Shown here piece after piece: positions 25,701 to 34,466 of a stretch of DNA of 46,348 bases (position 1 is its first letter; each line of letters starts with the position of its first letter). The notes beneath the pieces were generated by a model. That model ran no database searches. It saw only the letters and a list, made by a program, of their open reading frames with translations, and was not told where the DNA came from. The stretch comes from Streptomyces albus subsp. albus (lineage in GTDB: Bacteria; Actinomycetota; Actinomycetes; Streptomycetales; Streptomycetaceae), in contig NZ_JOID01000038.1 of NCBI RefSeq assembly GCF_000719865.1, forward strand, positions 1-46,348, written 5' to 3'. A program made the translations under genes and the position numbers.

Positions 25701-28079
25701 GGTGCGTTCGGGGCCGTCGGCGGTGCCGTCCTTCTCGACGGTGAACTTCAGTTCGGCGGCGCTCTCGTCCTCGCCCAGGGTGATCCAGGCGAAGGCGCCG
25801 TAGGCGTCGCGGCCGGTGAAGGCGCCGGTGCGCTCGCCGGCCTTCAGCCGCCAGCCGTCGTAGTCGCCGTCGGCGCGGCGGTAGTGGACGACGGCGTAGT
25901 CGCGGTCGACGGCGGTGGGCTTGACGGGCGCGGGGGCCTGCCCGGTGGCGGAGGAGGCGAGGGCGCTCGCGGTGCGGCCCTTGCTGTCCACCACGACGGC
26001 CTTGTAGCGCAGGGCTGTTCCGGCGGGGACGGTGTCGTCGATGTGGTGGGTGACCTTGTACGGGGCGTGGTCGGCGCTGCCGAGCACCCGCCACTTCCCG
26101 CGGCCGGTCTGGGCGGCGAAGACGACCCGGTTGAGCTGTCCGCCGTCCACGTCCGCGGTGACTTCGACGGTGCCGGTGGCGCCCTTCTCCGGGGCGGTGA
26201 GGGTCAGCGAGGGCTTGGCGGCGGGCGCGGCGAGCGGCTTCGCGGCCTTGAGGACGGTCGCGGAGAGCGCCGGGATGGTGACCTCGATCTTCCGGTCGGC
26301 GCCGCTGACCACGCGCGCGTCCTCGTAGCCGCCGGGGCCGCCGTGGATCGTACGGAAGGTCATGCGGGCGGAGCCGGTGGGGATCTCGGCGGTCTTCGCC
26401 TTGGCGGAGTTGTTGAAGGCGACGATGTACTCGGTCTTCTTCCGGGCGTCCGTCCGCGAGAAGGCATAAACCGACTTGTCGGCAAGACGCTCCGTCTGGA
26501 TACCGTCGCGCAGCGCCGGGTGCTTCTTGGTGAGCCGCGACAGGCCGGCGATCTGGCGGTAGAGCGGGTGCCGGGTGTCGTAGGCGTCCTCGGCGTGGGT
26601 GCGGCCGGTGCCGAGCTGGTCGTCGTCCAGGTAGTCGGCGGTCTTCGAGGCGAAGAGGGTCTGCCGGGCGTCCTTGTCGCCGCCGGGGCCGGTGAAGCCC
26701 TGTTCGTCGCCGTAGTAGACGACCGGGTTGCCGCGGGTCAGGAACATCAGTTCGTTGGCGAGCTTCGCCCGCCGGAGCAGCTCCCGGCCGTCCGCCTCCG
26801 GGTTGTCCTTCTTCAGGAAGCCCCCGATGCGGCCCATGTCGTGGTTGCCGAGGAAGGTGACCTGCGAGTACGCGTTGGCGCCGTCGGTGGTGTAGCGGTA
26901 GTCCTGCGCGAGGACGTCCGACAGCTTGGACGCCTCGGCGCCCTGGGAGGCGTAGGCGCGCGCCGCCTCCTGGAAGGGGAAGTCGAGGGTCGAGTCGAGG
27001 CGGCCGCGGGTGACGTACGGGGCGGTGACGGCCGGGTCGGCGGAGTAGACCTCGCCGAACATGAAGAAGTCGTCACGGCCGCGCTTCGCCGCGTAGGCGT
27101 CGAGGGCGGTGGCCCACTGCGTCCAGAAGTCCAGGTCGACGTGTTTCACGGTGTCGACCCGGAAGCCGTCGATGCCGAAGTCCTTCACCCAGCGCTGGTA
27201 GATCTTCTCCATGCCGCGCACGACCTCGGGGCGCTCGGTCCACAGGTCGTCCAGGCCGAAGAAGTCGCCGTACTCGCCGGACTCGCCGGCGAAGGCGGAG
27301 TCGCCCCGGTTGTGGTACATCGCCGGGTCGTTGAGCCAGGCCGGGACCTTCTTCTCGCCCTTGGCCGGCACGGGCGTGTAGGGGAAGGCGTCCAGGTCGA
27401 CGCCCTTGCGCGGCATGCCCTCGCGGTCGTCGAACGGGCGGCCGTCCTTGTCGAGGTACGGGAAGGCGGCCTTCGGCTTGTAGCCGTAACTCTTCTCCGC
27501 GTAGTCGACGGTGTCGGCGGTGTGGTTGGTGATGACGTCGAAGTAGACCTTCATGCCCTTGGCGTGGGCCTTGTCGATCAGCTTCGTGAGCTCGGCGTTG
27601 GTGCCGAAGTGCGGGTCGACCCGGGTGAAGTCGGTGATCCAGTAACCGTGGTAGCCGGCCGAGCTGTTCTCGCCCTCCCCCTGCACCGGCTTGTTCTTGA
27701 AGATCGGCGCCAGCCAGATGGCGGTGGTGCCGAGACCCTTGATGTAGTCCAGCTTCTCCGTCAGGCCCTTGAGGTCACCGCCCTGGTAGAAGCCCTTGTC
27801 GGAGGGGTCGAACCCGGTGTCGAGGCGGCCGCCGGACAGCCCGCCCCTGTCGTTGGCGCGGCTCCCGCCTGCGAACCGGTCCGGCAGAACGAAGTAGAAC
27901 TGCTCGCGCGACTGGTCGTGGCGCGCGGGCTGCGCCGCCAGCGTCCGGTCGGAGGGCGGTCTCGGGGGCGGCGGTGCCGCGGACGCGGGCTGCGCCGCGG
28001 GCAGGACCGCCGCGAAGAGCGCCGCGGCCACGGCCGCTGCGGCCGTTCTGCGACGCGGGGTTCCGGTCACGGGTGACAT
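22716..28079 (-). CDS. pulA: secreted two-headed amylopullulanase (GH13 alpha-amylase + GH13 pullulanase)
   Basis: 1787 residues. A signal peptide is followed by a first GH13 domain (about 55-540) with DVITNHTADTV, the nucleophile Asp in GFRVDTVKH, the acid Glu in FGEVYS and FLGNHDM. Next are an Ig-like linker, two CBM41-type pullulan-binding modules (each with DYDGW), an N2-type domain and a CBM48 (LSVWAPTAREVSLEL). The second catalytic domain is pullulanase type I, with YNWGYDP, DVVYNHT, GFRFDLMGHH (nucleophile), GEGWNFG (acid) and DAHDNETLYDAL. It should cut alpha-1,4 and alpha-1,6 bonds in starch or glycogen. GAGGAG abuts the ATG at 28079; an in-frame GTG at 28070 is 9 bases from AGGAG and may be the true start. 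Confidence 0.95.
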   Translation of the reverse strand: MSPVTGTPRRRTAAAAVAAALFAAVLPAAQPASAAPPPPRPPSDRTLAAQPARHDQSREQFYFVLPDRFAGGSRANDRGGLSGGRLDTGFDPSDKGFYQGGDLKGLTEKLDYIKGLGTTAIWLAPIFKNKPVQGEGENSSAGYHGYWITDFTRVDPHFGTNAELTKLIDKAHAKGMKVYFDVITNHTADTVDYAEKSYGYKPKAAFPYLDKDGRPFDDREGMPRKGVDLDAFPYTPVPAKGEKKVPAWLNDPAMYHNRGDSAFAGESGEYGDFFGLDDLWTERPEVVRGMEKIYQRWVKDFGIDGFRVDTVKHVDLDFWTQWATALDAYAAKRGRDDFFMFGEVYSADPAVTAPYVTRGRLDSTLDFPFQEAARAYASQGAEASKLSDVLAQDYRYTTDGANAYSQVTFLGNHDMGRIGGFLKKDNPEADGRELLRRAKLANELMFLTRGNPVVYYGDEQGFTGPGGDKDARQTLFASKTADYLDDDQLGTGRTHAEDAYDTRHPLYRQIAGLSRLTKKHPALRDGIQTERLADKSVYAFSRTDARKKTEYIVAFNNSAKAKTAEIPTGSARMTFRTIHGGPGGYEDARVVSGADRKIEVTIPALSATVLKAAKPLAAPAAKPSLTLTAPEKGATGTVEVTADVDGGQLNRVVFAAQTGRGKWRVLGSADHAPYKVTHHIDDTVPAGTALRYKAVVVDSKGRTASALASSATGQAPAPVKPTAVDRDYAVVHYRRADGDYDGWRLKAGERTGAFTGRDAYGAFAWITLGEDESAAELKFTVEKDGTADGPERTIDLAKTGEVWVEQGDDGLTGTRPAGVYPPQDKTKAVIHYQRPGGDYDGWGLHTWTGAAEPTEWSKPLEPVRKDAFGATFEVPLAEGATSLSYILHKGDEKDLPSDQSLDLAAHGHEVWLLAGRPGHLLPATGGAPDLDLTKAEAQWIDRDTVVWKVKATAATSQQLVYDPRGGITAEDGALSEEGQWLRLAPAALTDAQKKKYPHLAGYPAFRLDERDRDRVREALRGQLIATQRSSSGALLAATGVQIPGVLDDLYGAEATKADLGPVFAADGTPSLSVWAPTAREVSLELDGETIAMRRDDASGVWSAAGKKNWRGKPYRYAVTVWAPSVQQLVTNKVTDPYSTALTADSKESLVTDLADPALAPEGWDALKKPEAVPLRDAQIQELHVRDFSAADPTNEHPGEYLAFTDRDADGMKHLRKLADAGTSYVHLLPVFDIGTIPERKSDRTEPDCDLAALPADSEKQQECVGKAAAKDGYNWGYDPLHYTVPEGGYASDPDGPGRTVEFRKMVRSLNESGLRTVMDVVYNHTVASGQDDKSVLDRIVPGYYQRLLADGSVATSTCCANTAPEHDMMGRLVVDSVVTWAKEYKVDGFRFDLMGHHPKANMLAVREALDALTVGKDGVDGKEIILYGEGWNFGEIADDARFVQATQKNMAGTGIATFSDRARDAVRGGGPFDADPGIQGFGSGLFTEPNGSAANGSEAEQKARLLHYQDLIKVGLSGNLAGYSFTDSSGKKVKGSEVDYNGSPAGYAAAPGEALAYADAHDNETLYDALAFKLPADTPAADRARMQVLSMATAALSQGPALSQAGSDLLRSKSLDRNSYDSGDWFNVLNWDCEKGNGFGRGLPPAADNKDKWPFAKPLLTKERLRPGCAEIEGASAAYRDLLRIRTTEPVFSLDTAGAVRERLSFPLSGTEETPGVITMALGDLVVVFNATPREQTQKVGPAAGQGYALHPVQAGGADSVVKKASYQRDSGTFTVPGRTVAVFQQR

Positions 28080-28290
28080 CTCCTCAGGGGATGGCGGATG
28101 GTGCGGTGGGTGCGGTGGGGATGCGCGGCCCGTGCGGGCCCGCGCGAAGCACACCCGGTGGCGGAAGGGGGGCCGGCGGCCGGCCGCGGGAGCACGGCGG
28201 GGGCGGGAGCGGCGGCCGGCGGGGCGGCCGCCCGGCCCGACGGGGAGTACGGGCCGGACGGCTGTGCCCACGATGGGCTGGTGGGAGGGG

Positions 28291-30015
28291 TCAGTCGCGC
28301 CAGGTGTCGTTGAGCAGCACGCTGCCGTCACCGCCGACGGTGGCGGTGCGGTTGGCGCCGCTCTCCCAGGTGGCGTTCCCGCCCGCGTCCTTGCGGAGGT
28401 ACTTGTACTCGAAGGAGGTGCCCGCGGGCAGCGGGACGCTCAGCGACCACACCGGGTAGTCCGCCGGGTCGAGCTTGAGCGCGGCCGCCGGGTCCCAGTC
28501 GCCGAGCTCGGCGCGGTTGCCCGTGACGTAGATGTTCTGCCCGAGCACCGTGGTGGCGTTGACGTTGAACGACGCGGCCGCGGCCGGCTCCTCGCCACCG
28601 CCGCCGGTGCTGCCGGAGCAGGTGCGGGCCCCGGTGTGCAGGGCGAGGGCGGTGTTGGCGCCGAGGGTGGCGGTGAACTGGCCCGATCCGTTGACGGTCA
28701 CCGTGGTGCCGCTCTGGACGTCGCAGTAGTCGCCGGACGGGAGCGAGGTCTGGAAGGTGCGGCTGAGCGGCCCGCTCTCGTGGTTGATGGCGACGTAGGC
28801 GCTGCTGCCGCGCCCGAAGGCGATGGCGTCGTTGCCGTTGTCCCACCAGTTGGTGACGGCCGTGTTCCCGGCGGTGTTGCGGAAGGCCACCATGCTCCGG
28901 ATCTCGCGCCAGTCGTGCTGGCACTTCCAGCCGTCGCTGTAGCAGGCGTTCACCGTTCCGCCGCTCGGCGGACCGGCGTCCTTGTTCGTCCACTCGTAGC
29001 CGGAGTGGACGTCGGGGGAGCCGTACGGCCAGGCCAGCATGAAGACGTTCGCCAGGGTGTAGTTCGCGCCGTCCTTGTAGCTGAGGGTGTCGCCGACGCG
29101 CTCGGTGTCGTGGTTGTCGACGAAGACGGCGGACTTGCCGGACTCCATGTAGCCCCAGCTCTCGCCGAAGTTCTTGAGGTGGGCGAGGCTCTCGTTGTTG
29201 AACATCCGCTTGAGGTCGCGGGCGTAGCGGAACTCCTGGACGTCACCGGTGCCCAGGTACTCGCTCGGCGAGACGGCCTCGCCGGCGCCGTGGATGGCCT
29301 CCTGCTTCCAGTACGCGTTCGGGTTGCTCAGCCGGGACTTGATGTTCGCCAGGTCGGCGGCCGGCATGTGCTTGGCGGCGTCGATGCGGAAGCCGTCCAC
29401 GCCGAGGGAGAGCAGGTCGTTCAGGTAGGCGGCGATGCGGCCGCGGACGTAGTCCTCACCGGTGTCCAGGTCGGCGAGCCCGACCAGCTCGCAGTGCTGG
29501 ACGTTGTACCGGTCACCGTAGTTGTTGATCTCGGAGCGGCAGTCGTCCATGTCGGCGCCCGAGTAGATGCCGGGGTAGTCGTACTTGGTGTACGAGGACC
29601 CGCCGGTGCCGGTGCCGGAGCCGGCCGACATGTGGTTGATGACGCTGTCGGCGACGACCTTGACGCCCGCCGCGTGACAGGTGTCGATCATCCTCTTGAA
29701 GGCGGCCCGGTCCCCCAGCCGGCCCGCGATCTTGTAGCTGACGGGCTGGTAGGAGGTCCACCACTGCCCGCCCTGGATGTGCTCCTGCGGGGGCGAGACC
29801 TGGACATAGCCGTAACCGGCCGGACCGAGGGTCTCGGTGCACTCCTTGGCGACGGAGTCGAACCGCCACTCGAAGAGCACGGCGGTCACTTGCTTGCTGC
29901 CGGGGGGCGCCGCCTGGGCCGGGGTGGTGGCGGGTGAGGCGAGTCCGGCGGCCGCGCCCGCCACGAGGGCGAGGGCCGCGGCCAGGGGTCGGCGTCTGCT
30001 GACGCTACGGGCCAT
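28291..30015 (-). CDS. secreted alpha-amylase (GH13) with C-terminal CBM20
   Basis: 574 residues. A Sec signal peptide ([22 protein letters not shown], cleavage near AQA at about 35) precedes a GH13 catalytic domain of the animal-like actinobacterial subfamily. It shows [25 protein letters not shown] (nucleophile Asp), VQEFRYA (Glu) and [12 protein letters not shown] beta domain C and a Gly linker lead to a CBM20 starch-binding domain ([18 protein letters not shown] to LLNDTWRD). The enzyme hydrolyses alpha-1,4 bonds in starch outside the cell. AGGAGGA precedes ATG 30015. It is followed 211 bp later by the amylopullulanase gene. The promoter and operator are described separately. Confidence 0.95.
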   Translation of the reverse strand: MARSVSRRRPLAAALALVAGAAAGLASPATTPAQAAPPGSKQVTAVLFEWRFDSVAKECTETLGPAGYGYVQVSPPQEHIQGGQWWTSYQPVSYKIAGRLGDRAAFKRMIDTCHAAGVKVVADSVINHMSAGSGTGTGGSSYTKYDYPGIYSGADMDDCRSEINNYGDRYNVQHCELVGLADLDTGEDYVRGRIAAYLNDLLSLGVDGFRIDAAKHMPAADLANIKSRLSNPNAYWKQEAIHGAGEAVSPSEYLGTGDVQEFRYARDLKRMFNNESLAHLKNFGESWGYMESGKSAVFVDNHDTERVGDTLSYKDGANYTLANVFMLAWPYGSPDVHSGYEWTNKDAGPPSGGTVNACYSDGWKCQHDWREIRSMVAFRNTAGNTAVTNWWDNGNDAIAFGRGSSAYVAINHESGPLSRTFQTSLPSGDYCDVQSGTTVTVNGSGQFTATLGANTALALHTGARTCSGSTGGGGEEPAAAASFNVNATTVLGQNIYVTGNRAELGDWDPAAALKLDPADYPVWSLSVPLPAGTSFEYKYLRKDAGGNATWESGANRTATVGGDGSVLLNDTWRD

Positions 30016-30095
30016 TGCTTCCTCCTGGGTGAGGAATGGGGGTGGGGGAGCCAGCCTCGTGCGGCAACGCGCCATGCCCTGAAGGCCGATGAAGG

Positions 30096-30110
30096 TTCTT
30101 GCTGCAAGAA
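30096..30110. promoter_or_regulatory. MalR-like operator of the amylase gene
   Basis: TTCTTGC-T-GCAAGAA, a perfect 15-bp palindrome with the CTTGC/GCAAG arms typical of MalR/Reg1 (LacI-family) sites in streptomycete amylase promoters. It lies about 16-30 bases downstream of the predicted transcription start, a good position for repression in the absence of maltodextrins. Confidence 0.75.
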
Positions 30111-30132
30111 ACAACAAGACTGTGGATACCGG

Positions 30133-30161
30133 ACGGTAGGCTCCCCGGCCCCTGCGGTCAA
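30133..30161 (-). promoter_or_regulatory. predicted sigma-70 type promoter of the amylase gene
   Basis: On the minus strand, -35 TTGACC (30156-30161) and -10 TACCGT (30133-30138) are 17 bp apart. The predicted start near 30126 gives a leader of about 110 bases before ATG 30015 and places the TTCTTGCTGCAAGAA palindrome just downstream. Confidence 0.65.
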
Positions 30162-30222
30162 GACCCTGGACACAACCCCGTTACAGACCCGAAATCCCGC
30201 CACTGTCAGGCAGGTTGGATGC

Positions 30223-30250
30223 CTGCAAACTCTTTCGCAAAGTATTGCAG
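30223..30250. promoter_or_regulatory. distal maltose-type operator cluster
   Basis: CTGCAA (30223-30228) and TTGCAG (30245-30250) form an inverted pair around CTTT-CGC-AAAG (30232-30242), about 100 bp upstream of the predicted amylase start. A second LacI-family site allowing DNA looping is possible. Confidence 0.45.
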
Positions 30251-30261
30251 CAGTGTTACGT

Positions 30262-30815
30262 TCAACGATGACTCCGGCCCGGCCGGCCGGGGGATCCGCG
30301 AGGCGGGACCGACCTCCGGGCCGCCCGCCCACGGACCCCACGCGCCCGTCCGGCCGGGCCGGTCCCAGGGGGGCAGGGGCCGGCGCGACGGCGGCCGCCC
30401 GCAACGGCCGCCATGTGGCGTGGAGTTGTCCGCCACAGCCGCTCCAGGGCCGCCCTCCGCCCGGCCGGGCCCGCGGCGACACTCCGCACCGCGCCGGCCG
30501 CCACTCGTCCCCGACGCCGCGATGGTCCGCCCACGCCCTGGCCGCCGCCTCCATGCCCGCGGTCCACGGATCCGGGTCCGCGCCCGCAATCGCCCGCCAC
30601 AGGCGCGCACTCGCCCGCGCGAAGGCATCCACGGCCGCACGGGGAGCCTCCCGCCAACCGGGGAGTACCGCGGCTCTGCGTTCGGCCTGGCCGGCGGTGT
30701 GGCCCCCGGCGATGAGCCAGATCACCCACAGGGCGGGGTCGATCCGCCCCGGCGCACGACTTCGGCCACACACTGTGCCTGACCGCGCACCCGCACCTGG
30801 GACGAGTTCACCCAC
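30262..30815 (-). pseudogene. frameshifted remnant of an unknown gene
   Basis: Codon-like sequence in two minus-strand frames. Upstream frame: WVIWLIAGGHTAGQAERRAA, then AVDAFARASARLWRAIAGAD and GMEAAARAWADHRG. Downstream frame: AAGPAGRRAALERLWRTTPR then HMAAVAGG. The two appear to join near 30485-30500, as expected for a one-base indel in a helical protein. No family is recognised. Neither frame ends cleanly: one runs on through the amylase promoter. A decayed gene is the best reading, but an ordinary non-coding GC-rich stretch cannot be excluded. Confidence 0.35.
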
Positions 30816-30835
30816 GCCTCCCGAAGGAGCCCGCT

Positions 30836-31403
30836 GTGACGCATGAAGGCATCGAACTGCGCCACGCCACCGACATCGGCACCGTGTGGAGCACCCTGAT
30901 CGATGTCTACGCCGAAGTACGCGCCGACCAACTCCACCACCCCCACTACTCGGTGGAGCGGTACGGGGAACGGCTGGCGCGCCACGCCGCCGAACCCGGC
31001 TGGGAAGCCGTCATCGGGTACGACGGGGACGAGCCTGTGGGGTACGCCTACGTCAACACCATCGGCCCCGATGACCGCTGGTGGCGCCGGATGGCCACGC
31101 CCCTTGCCGGAGGGCACCACCGGCCGGACCACAGTCGCGCTCAAGGAGATCATGATGCGTGTGCCGTGGCGCGGTACCGGTACCGCTCGCCGCATCCACG
31201 ACGAACTGCTGGCCCACCGACCGGAGAAACAGGTCTCCCTCCTGGTGAACCCGCGGAGTGGCGACGGCAAGGTCAAGGCGCTGTACGAGCGTTGGGGATA
31301 CCGGGAGATCAGTGTGCAGCGGCCTTCGGCGGACGGGCCCGTCCTCACCGCCATGCTGCGTGCCGTCCGGAAACCCGCGCCGGCGCCCGGCTCCGCCGAG
31401 TAG
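30836..31403 (+). pseudogene. GNAT N-acetyltransferase with one frameshift
   Basis: The GTG at 30836 opens a frame reading GIELRHATDIGTVWSTLIDV to VGYAYVNTIGPDDRWWRR, typical GNAT N-terminal sequence. Near 31101-31107 the frame must change by one base: similarity continues in another frame as LPEGTTGRTTVALKEIMM, then VPWRGTGTARRIHDELLAHR (motif A, RGTGTA) and KALYERWGYREIS (motif B), ending at 31403. The change fits one extra base in the CCCCTTGCC run. Without it the product would be about 189 residues, normal for the family. GAAGGAG precedes the start. Either a real pseudogene or a sequencing error. Confidence 0.75.
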
Positions 31404-31618
31404 CGTGCGTGCCACCGAGGACTTCCCGCACGCGTACGCCCCGGGCCGGGCCGGGTTCCGGTGGAGGGACCGTGCCACCGCGAGCCCGCGCCCGAAGCCG
31501 GAAGGGACGGTCCGAGCCTCCCGGTCCGCACCCCCGGAGATCGTTCCCGGGCCGCTGCGCGAGGCGGGCGCGAAGAGGAGTCGGGCGTGACAGCCGGAGA
31601 CCGGCGGAGAGGAACCCG

Positions 31619-32974
31619 GTGGTCGGGACACCTGTGGACGAGGACATCTGTGGACGGCTGCCGGGTACGGTCATCGCCGCCGCCGTCGCGCGGCGCGAGG
31701 TGAGCGCGGCCGAGGTGGTGGCCGCCGCGCTGGGCAGGGTGGAGCGGCTGGACCCGGAGTTCCGCGCGTTCCTCGACGTCTGGCCCGAGGACGCGCTCGC
31801 CCGGGCCCGCGAGGTGGACCAGCGGATCGCCGCCGGCGAACGGCTTCCGCTCGCGGGGGTGCCATTCGGCGTGAAGGGCCGGGGCGGGATGCGGGCCGCG
31901 GCCGCCCGGCGGCTGGTCGCGGCCGGGTGCGTGCCCGTCGGGGCGACCTCGGTGCCCGGGCCCGGGACCATATGGCAGACCTGGGGGCAGGGCCGGGCGG
32001 GCCGCACCCTCAACCCGTGGCGCGCCGATCGCTCACCCGGCGGCTCGTCGGCCGGTTCGGCGGTGGCGGTCGCGACGGGCATGGTGCCGCTGGCCACGGG
32101 CAGCGACGGGGCCGGCTCGGTGCGGATTCCGGCAGCGTGGTGCGGTGTGACGGGCCTGAAGCTGACGAACGGTCTGCTGCCCACGGCCGACGCCACCGGG
32201 CTCGCCGCCCCCGGCGTCCTCACCCGGTGGGCCTCCGACACCGCCGCGTATGTGCTGTGCGTCACGGACATGGACGTGAGCCGCGCCGCCGGCCCCGGCG
32301 GTAGCCGTGCCACCGACTCGGGCGGCGGCCGTATCGCCGGCCCGGACGACATCAGCGGACCGGACGTCGGCCAGGCCTCTGGTGGGGGACGCCCGGTCGC
32401 CGCGTGGTCAAACGACCTCGGGTTCGCCGAGCCCGATCCGGAGGTGACGGCCGTCGCCCGAGGGGCGGCGGAGCTGCTGGCCGGGACAGGCGTCATCCGG
32501 CTCGGCGGCCCCGGTGCGGAGCCCCCGCACCTGCTGGACCCCGCCCCCACCTGGCTCGCCCTGCGCTCCCCCGCGACCGCTCCGTCCCCGTCCCCGGCCT
32601 CCTCCCCGCCCTCGCCCCCGGCTGCCCGGCCGGATGACCCGCGCGCCGTGAACGACCGCCGGCTCGCGGACTTCTTCCACCGCGCCGACCTGCTGCTCAC
32701 CCCGACCACCCCCAACCGCCCGCACGGCCACGAAGGTCCGGGCGAGCGCTACAGCACCGCGCTCACCTGGGCGTTCAACCTCAGCGGCCACCCGGCGGCG
32801 AGCATCCCGGCGGGCCACACGGCCGACGGCTGCCCCGTGGGCCTGCATCTCGTCGCCCGGCACGGCGCGGAGGCCCTGCTGCTGGAGGTCATCCGGGCCG
32901 CCGAGGAGAGCGCCGGGGGCCGGAGCCGCCCGGCGGCAGGGCCCGCGCACCAGCGCCCCTCCCCGCACCCGTAG
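31619..32974 (+). CDS. amidase signature family protein
   Basis: 451 residues with the amidase-signature Ser-cisSer-Lys triad: Lys in AGVPFGVKGRGG, cis-Ser in PGGSSAGSAVAVATG, and catalytic Ser in TGSDGAGSVRIPAAWCG. It ends with the conserved FNLSGHPAASIPAGHTADGC and PVGLHLVARHGAE. The family hydrolyses amides in the cytosol. The segment after the Lys loop is shorter than in GatA-type amidases, and a PSPSP-rich stretch sits where a substrate loop usually lies, so specificity may differ or activity may be reduced. The GTG at 31619 follows GGAGAGGA; GTG 31634 is an alternative. It is flanked by pseudogenes on both sides. Substrate unknown. Confidence 0.8.
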   Translation: MVGTPVDEDICGRLPGTVIAAAVARREVSAAEVVAAALGRVERLDPEFRAFLDVWPEDALARAREVDQRIAAGERLPLAGVPFGVKGRGGMRAAAARRLVAAGCVPVGATSVPGPGTIWQTWGQGRAGRTLNPWRADRSPGGSSAGSAVAVATGMVPLATGSDGAGSVRIPAAWCGVTGLKLTNGLLPTADATGLAAPGVLTRWASDTAAYVLCVTDMDVSRAAGPGGSRATDSGGGRIAGPDDISGPDVGQASGGGRPVAAWSNDLGFAEPDPEVTAVARGAAELLAGTGVIRLGGPGAEPPHLLDPAPTWLALRSPATAPSPSPASSPPSPPAARPDDPRAVNDRRLADFFHRADLLLTPTTPNRPHGHEGPGERYSTALTWAFNLSGHPAASIPAGHTADGCPVGLHLVARHGAEALLLEVIRAAEESAGGRSRPAAGPAHQRPSPHP

Positions 32975-33002
32975 CCGCAGACCAGCACGGCCCTCCGCAG
33001 CA

Positions 33003-33885
33003 CTACTTCACCGCACCGGCGAAGGTGTCCGGGATCCGGTTGACCACGTCGTTCCGCACCGGAACGAGGCAGAGGACGGCGGAGACGAGCAGCAGGTCCC
33101 GGACGTTGCGGCCCGCCGCTTCCGGCAGCGAGGCGTGGAAGACGGCGGGCACGGCGAAGGCCGCGACCGTCAGCAGCAGCGCGGCGGCCAGCCGCTTGGC
33201 GAGCCGCGCCCACCGGCCCGGCAGCCGTGCGGGCGGCTCGGCGGGCCGCAGGTCCTCCCACTCCTCACGGCAGGTGTGGAGCAGCAACCGGGCCAGGTCC
33301 ACCGGCAGTTCCTCCCGCGCGTCCGCGGACGGGAGGACCGCGCGCCGCTTGCACTCGCGCAGCCGGGTGGCGAAGGAACAGGACCAGCACCCGGAGCGCG
33401 AACGACGGCGGCCCGTCCGGGAGCGGCGGCACGGCCGTGCCGGGGACCGCGCCCGCCGCCGCTCCCACCGCGTGCGGAGCCGGGCGGCCGCCCGCCACAG
33501 CCCGGATCAGCAGGACCGCGTTGAGCAGCAGGCCGCCCGCTGCGAGGGCGGCGGCCCCTGCGGCGGTCGTTCCCTGCGGGCCGCCGGACCCGAGCAGCAG
33601 GCCGGCGAGCCAGAGGACGGCCGCGGCGCAGAGGGGGAGCGCCAGCCAGGCGGAGATCTGCTGCAGCTTCTCCCGGTACACCGCGATGACACTGCCACGG
33701 ACGGCGGCGGCCCGCACCGCGGCCCGGACCGGCGCCGTGCCGGGGCCGGTGAGCGCGGGAGCCGCCGGGCTCTCGCGGCGCACGTCGTCGAGCATCGCGA
33801 GGCAGCGTTCGGCCTGCCTGCGCCCCGCGGCGAGGACCCGGGCCGACGGGAGTCGGGCGCGGCTGGCCGGGCTGAGGAGCCACAT
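33003..33885 (-). pseudogene. membrane protein gene with a frameshift
   Basis: From ATG 33885, reading MWLLSPASRARLP: a helical region (LAAGRRQAERCLAMLDDVRR), two membrane helices (ISAWLALPLCAAAVLWLAGL and AAALAAGGLLLNAVLLIRA), then a break near 33370-33380. Beyond it the proper sequence continues one base out of frame as FATRLRECKRRAVLPSADAR, then VDLARLLLHTCREEWEDL and two more helices (LAAALLLTVAAFAVPAVF, LLLVSAVLCLVPV), ending at 33003. No family name is recognised. It starts 17 bp after the HisG-like pseudogene on the same strand and may once have belonged to the hyc-like operon. Confidence 0.6.
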
Positions 33886-33901
33886 GGGTCCGCGCGCCGC
33901 G

Positions 33902-34466
33902 CTACGCGGCCGTTTCCCGGCAGAAGCGCGGCATCGGCAGGACGGGGAGGTCCGCCACGGGGAGACCGCCCCACTCCGCCTGCTCACCCTCGCGCCGCAC
34001 CAGGCACAAGTCCGTCGCGAGGATGGGGGTGCGGTCGAGCAAACCGTGGCGTCCAGCGTTTCCCCGGTGGTCACGAGCACGAAGGCGGCCGCCTCCGGAT
34101 CGGAGTGGACGACACCCTCCAGGGAGCCGTGCAGCTCACGACTTCGGTGTCCCGCGGGCCGCGGGTGGCCCGCGCCCAGCGTCCGGCGGTCGCCGGGTAC
34201 TCGGTGCAGAGGCGGCGGACCGGGGTGTGGCCGGGGGCCGTGGCGTAACAGACGCAGGAGGGCCGCGCGGGCGCCAGCGACCGGATGTCCAGAGCCCGGC
34301 CCGTGGAGAGCGCGGCTTCGACGGCCATGTCGTAGCCGGTGAAACCGAGGTCGGCGATGCCGCGGGCGACGAGCACCGGCACGTCCGTGCCCCGGCAGTG
34401 GATCAGGGTGTCGCCGCTCTCCAGCCGTTCCACGAGGGTGCGGGGGCTCACGGGGCTCATGGACAC
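33902..34466 (-). pseudogene. HisG-like (ATP phosphoribosyltransferase family) gene with two frameshifts
   Basis: The start (GTG 34466 or ATG 34460) directly follows the hycE-like stop codon. The N-terminal frame reads VPVLVARGIADLGFTGYDMA, a HisG-like ligand-binding segment. At about 34127-34130 one G seems missing, after which GSLEGVVHSDPEAAAFVLVT continues in the next frame. At about 34043-34047 a second G is missing, and GLLDRTPILATDLCLVRREG runs to a TAG at 33902. Both losses are in ACGG(G) contexts. The repaired product would be about 188 residues, like short HisG. Histidine synthesis is unlikely in this context; a specialised role in the complex is possible. Confidence 0.65.

Noticed and set aside
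23559..28076. 1505-codon plus-strand open frame opposite the amylopullulanase gene
   Set aside because: Antisense shadow caused by GC codon bias; the minus-strand protein has complete GH13 motifs.
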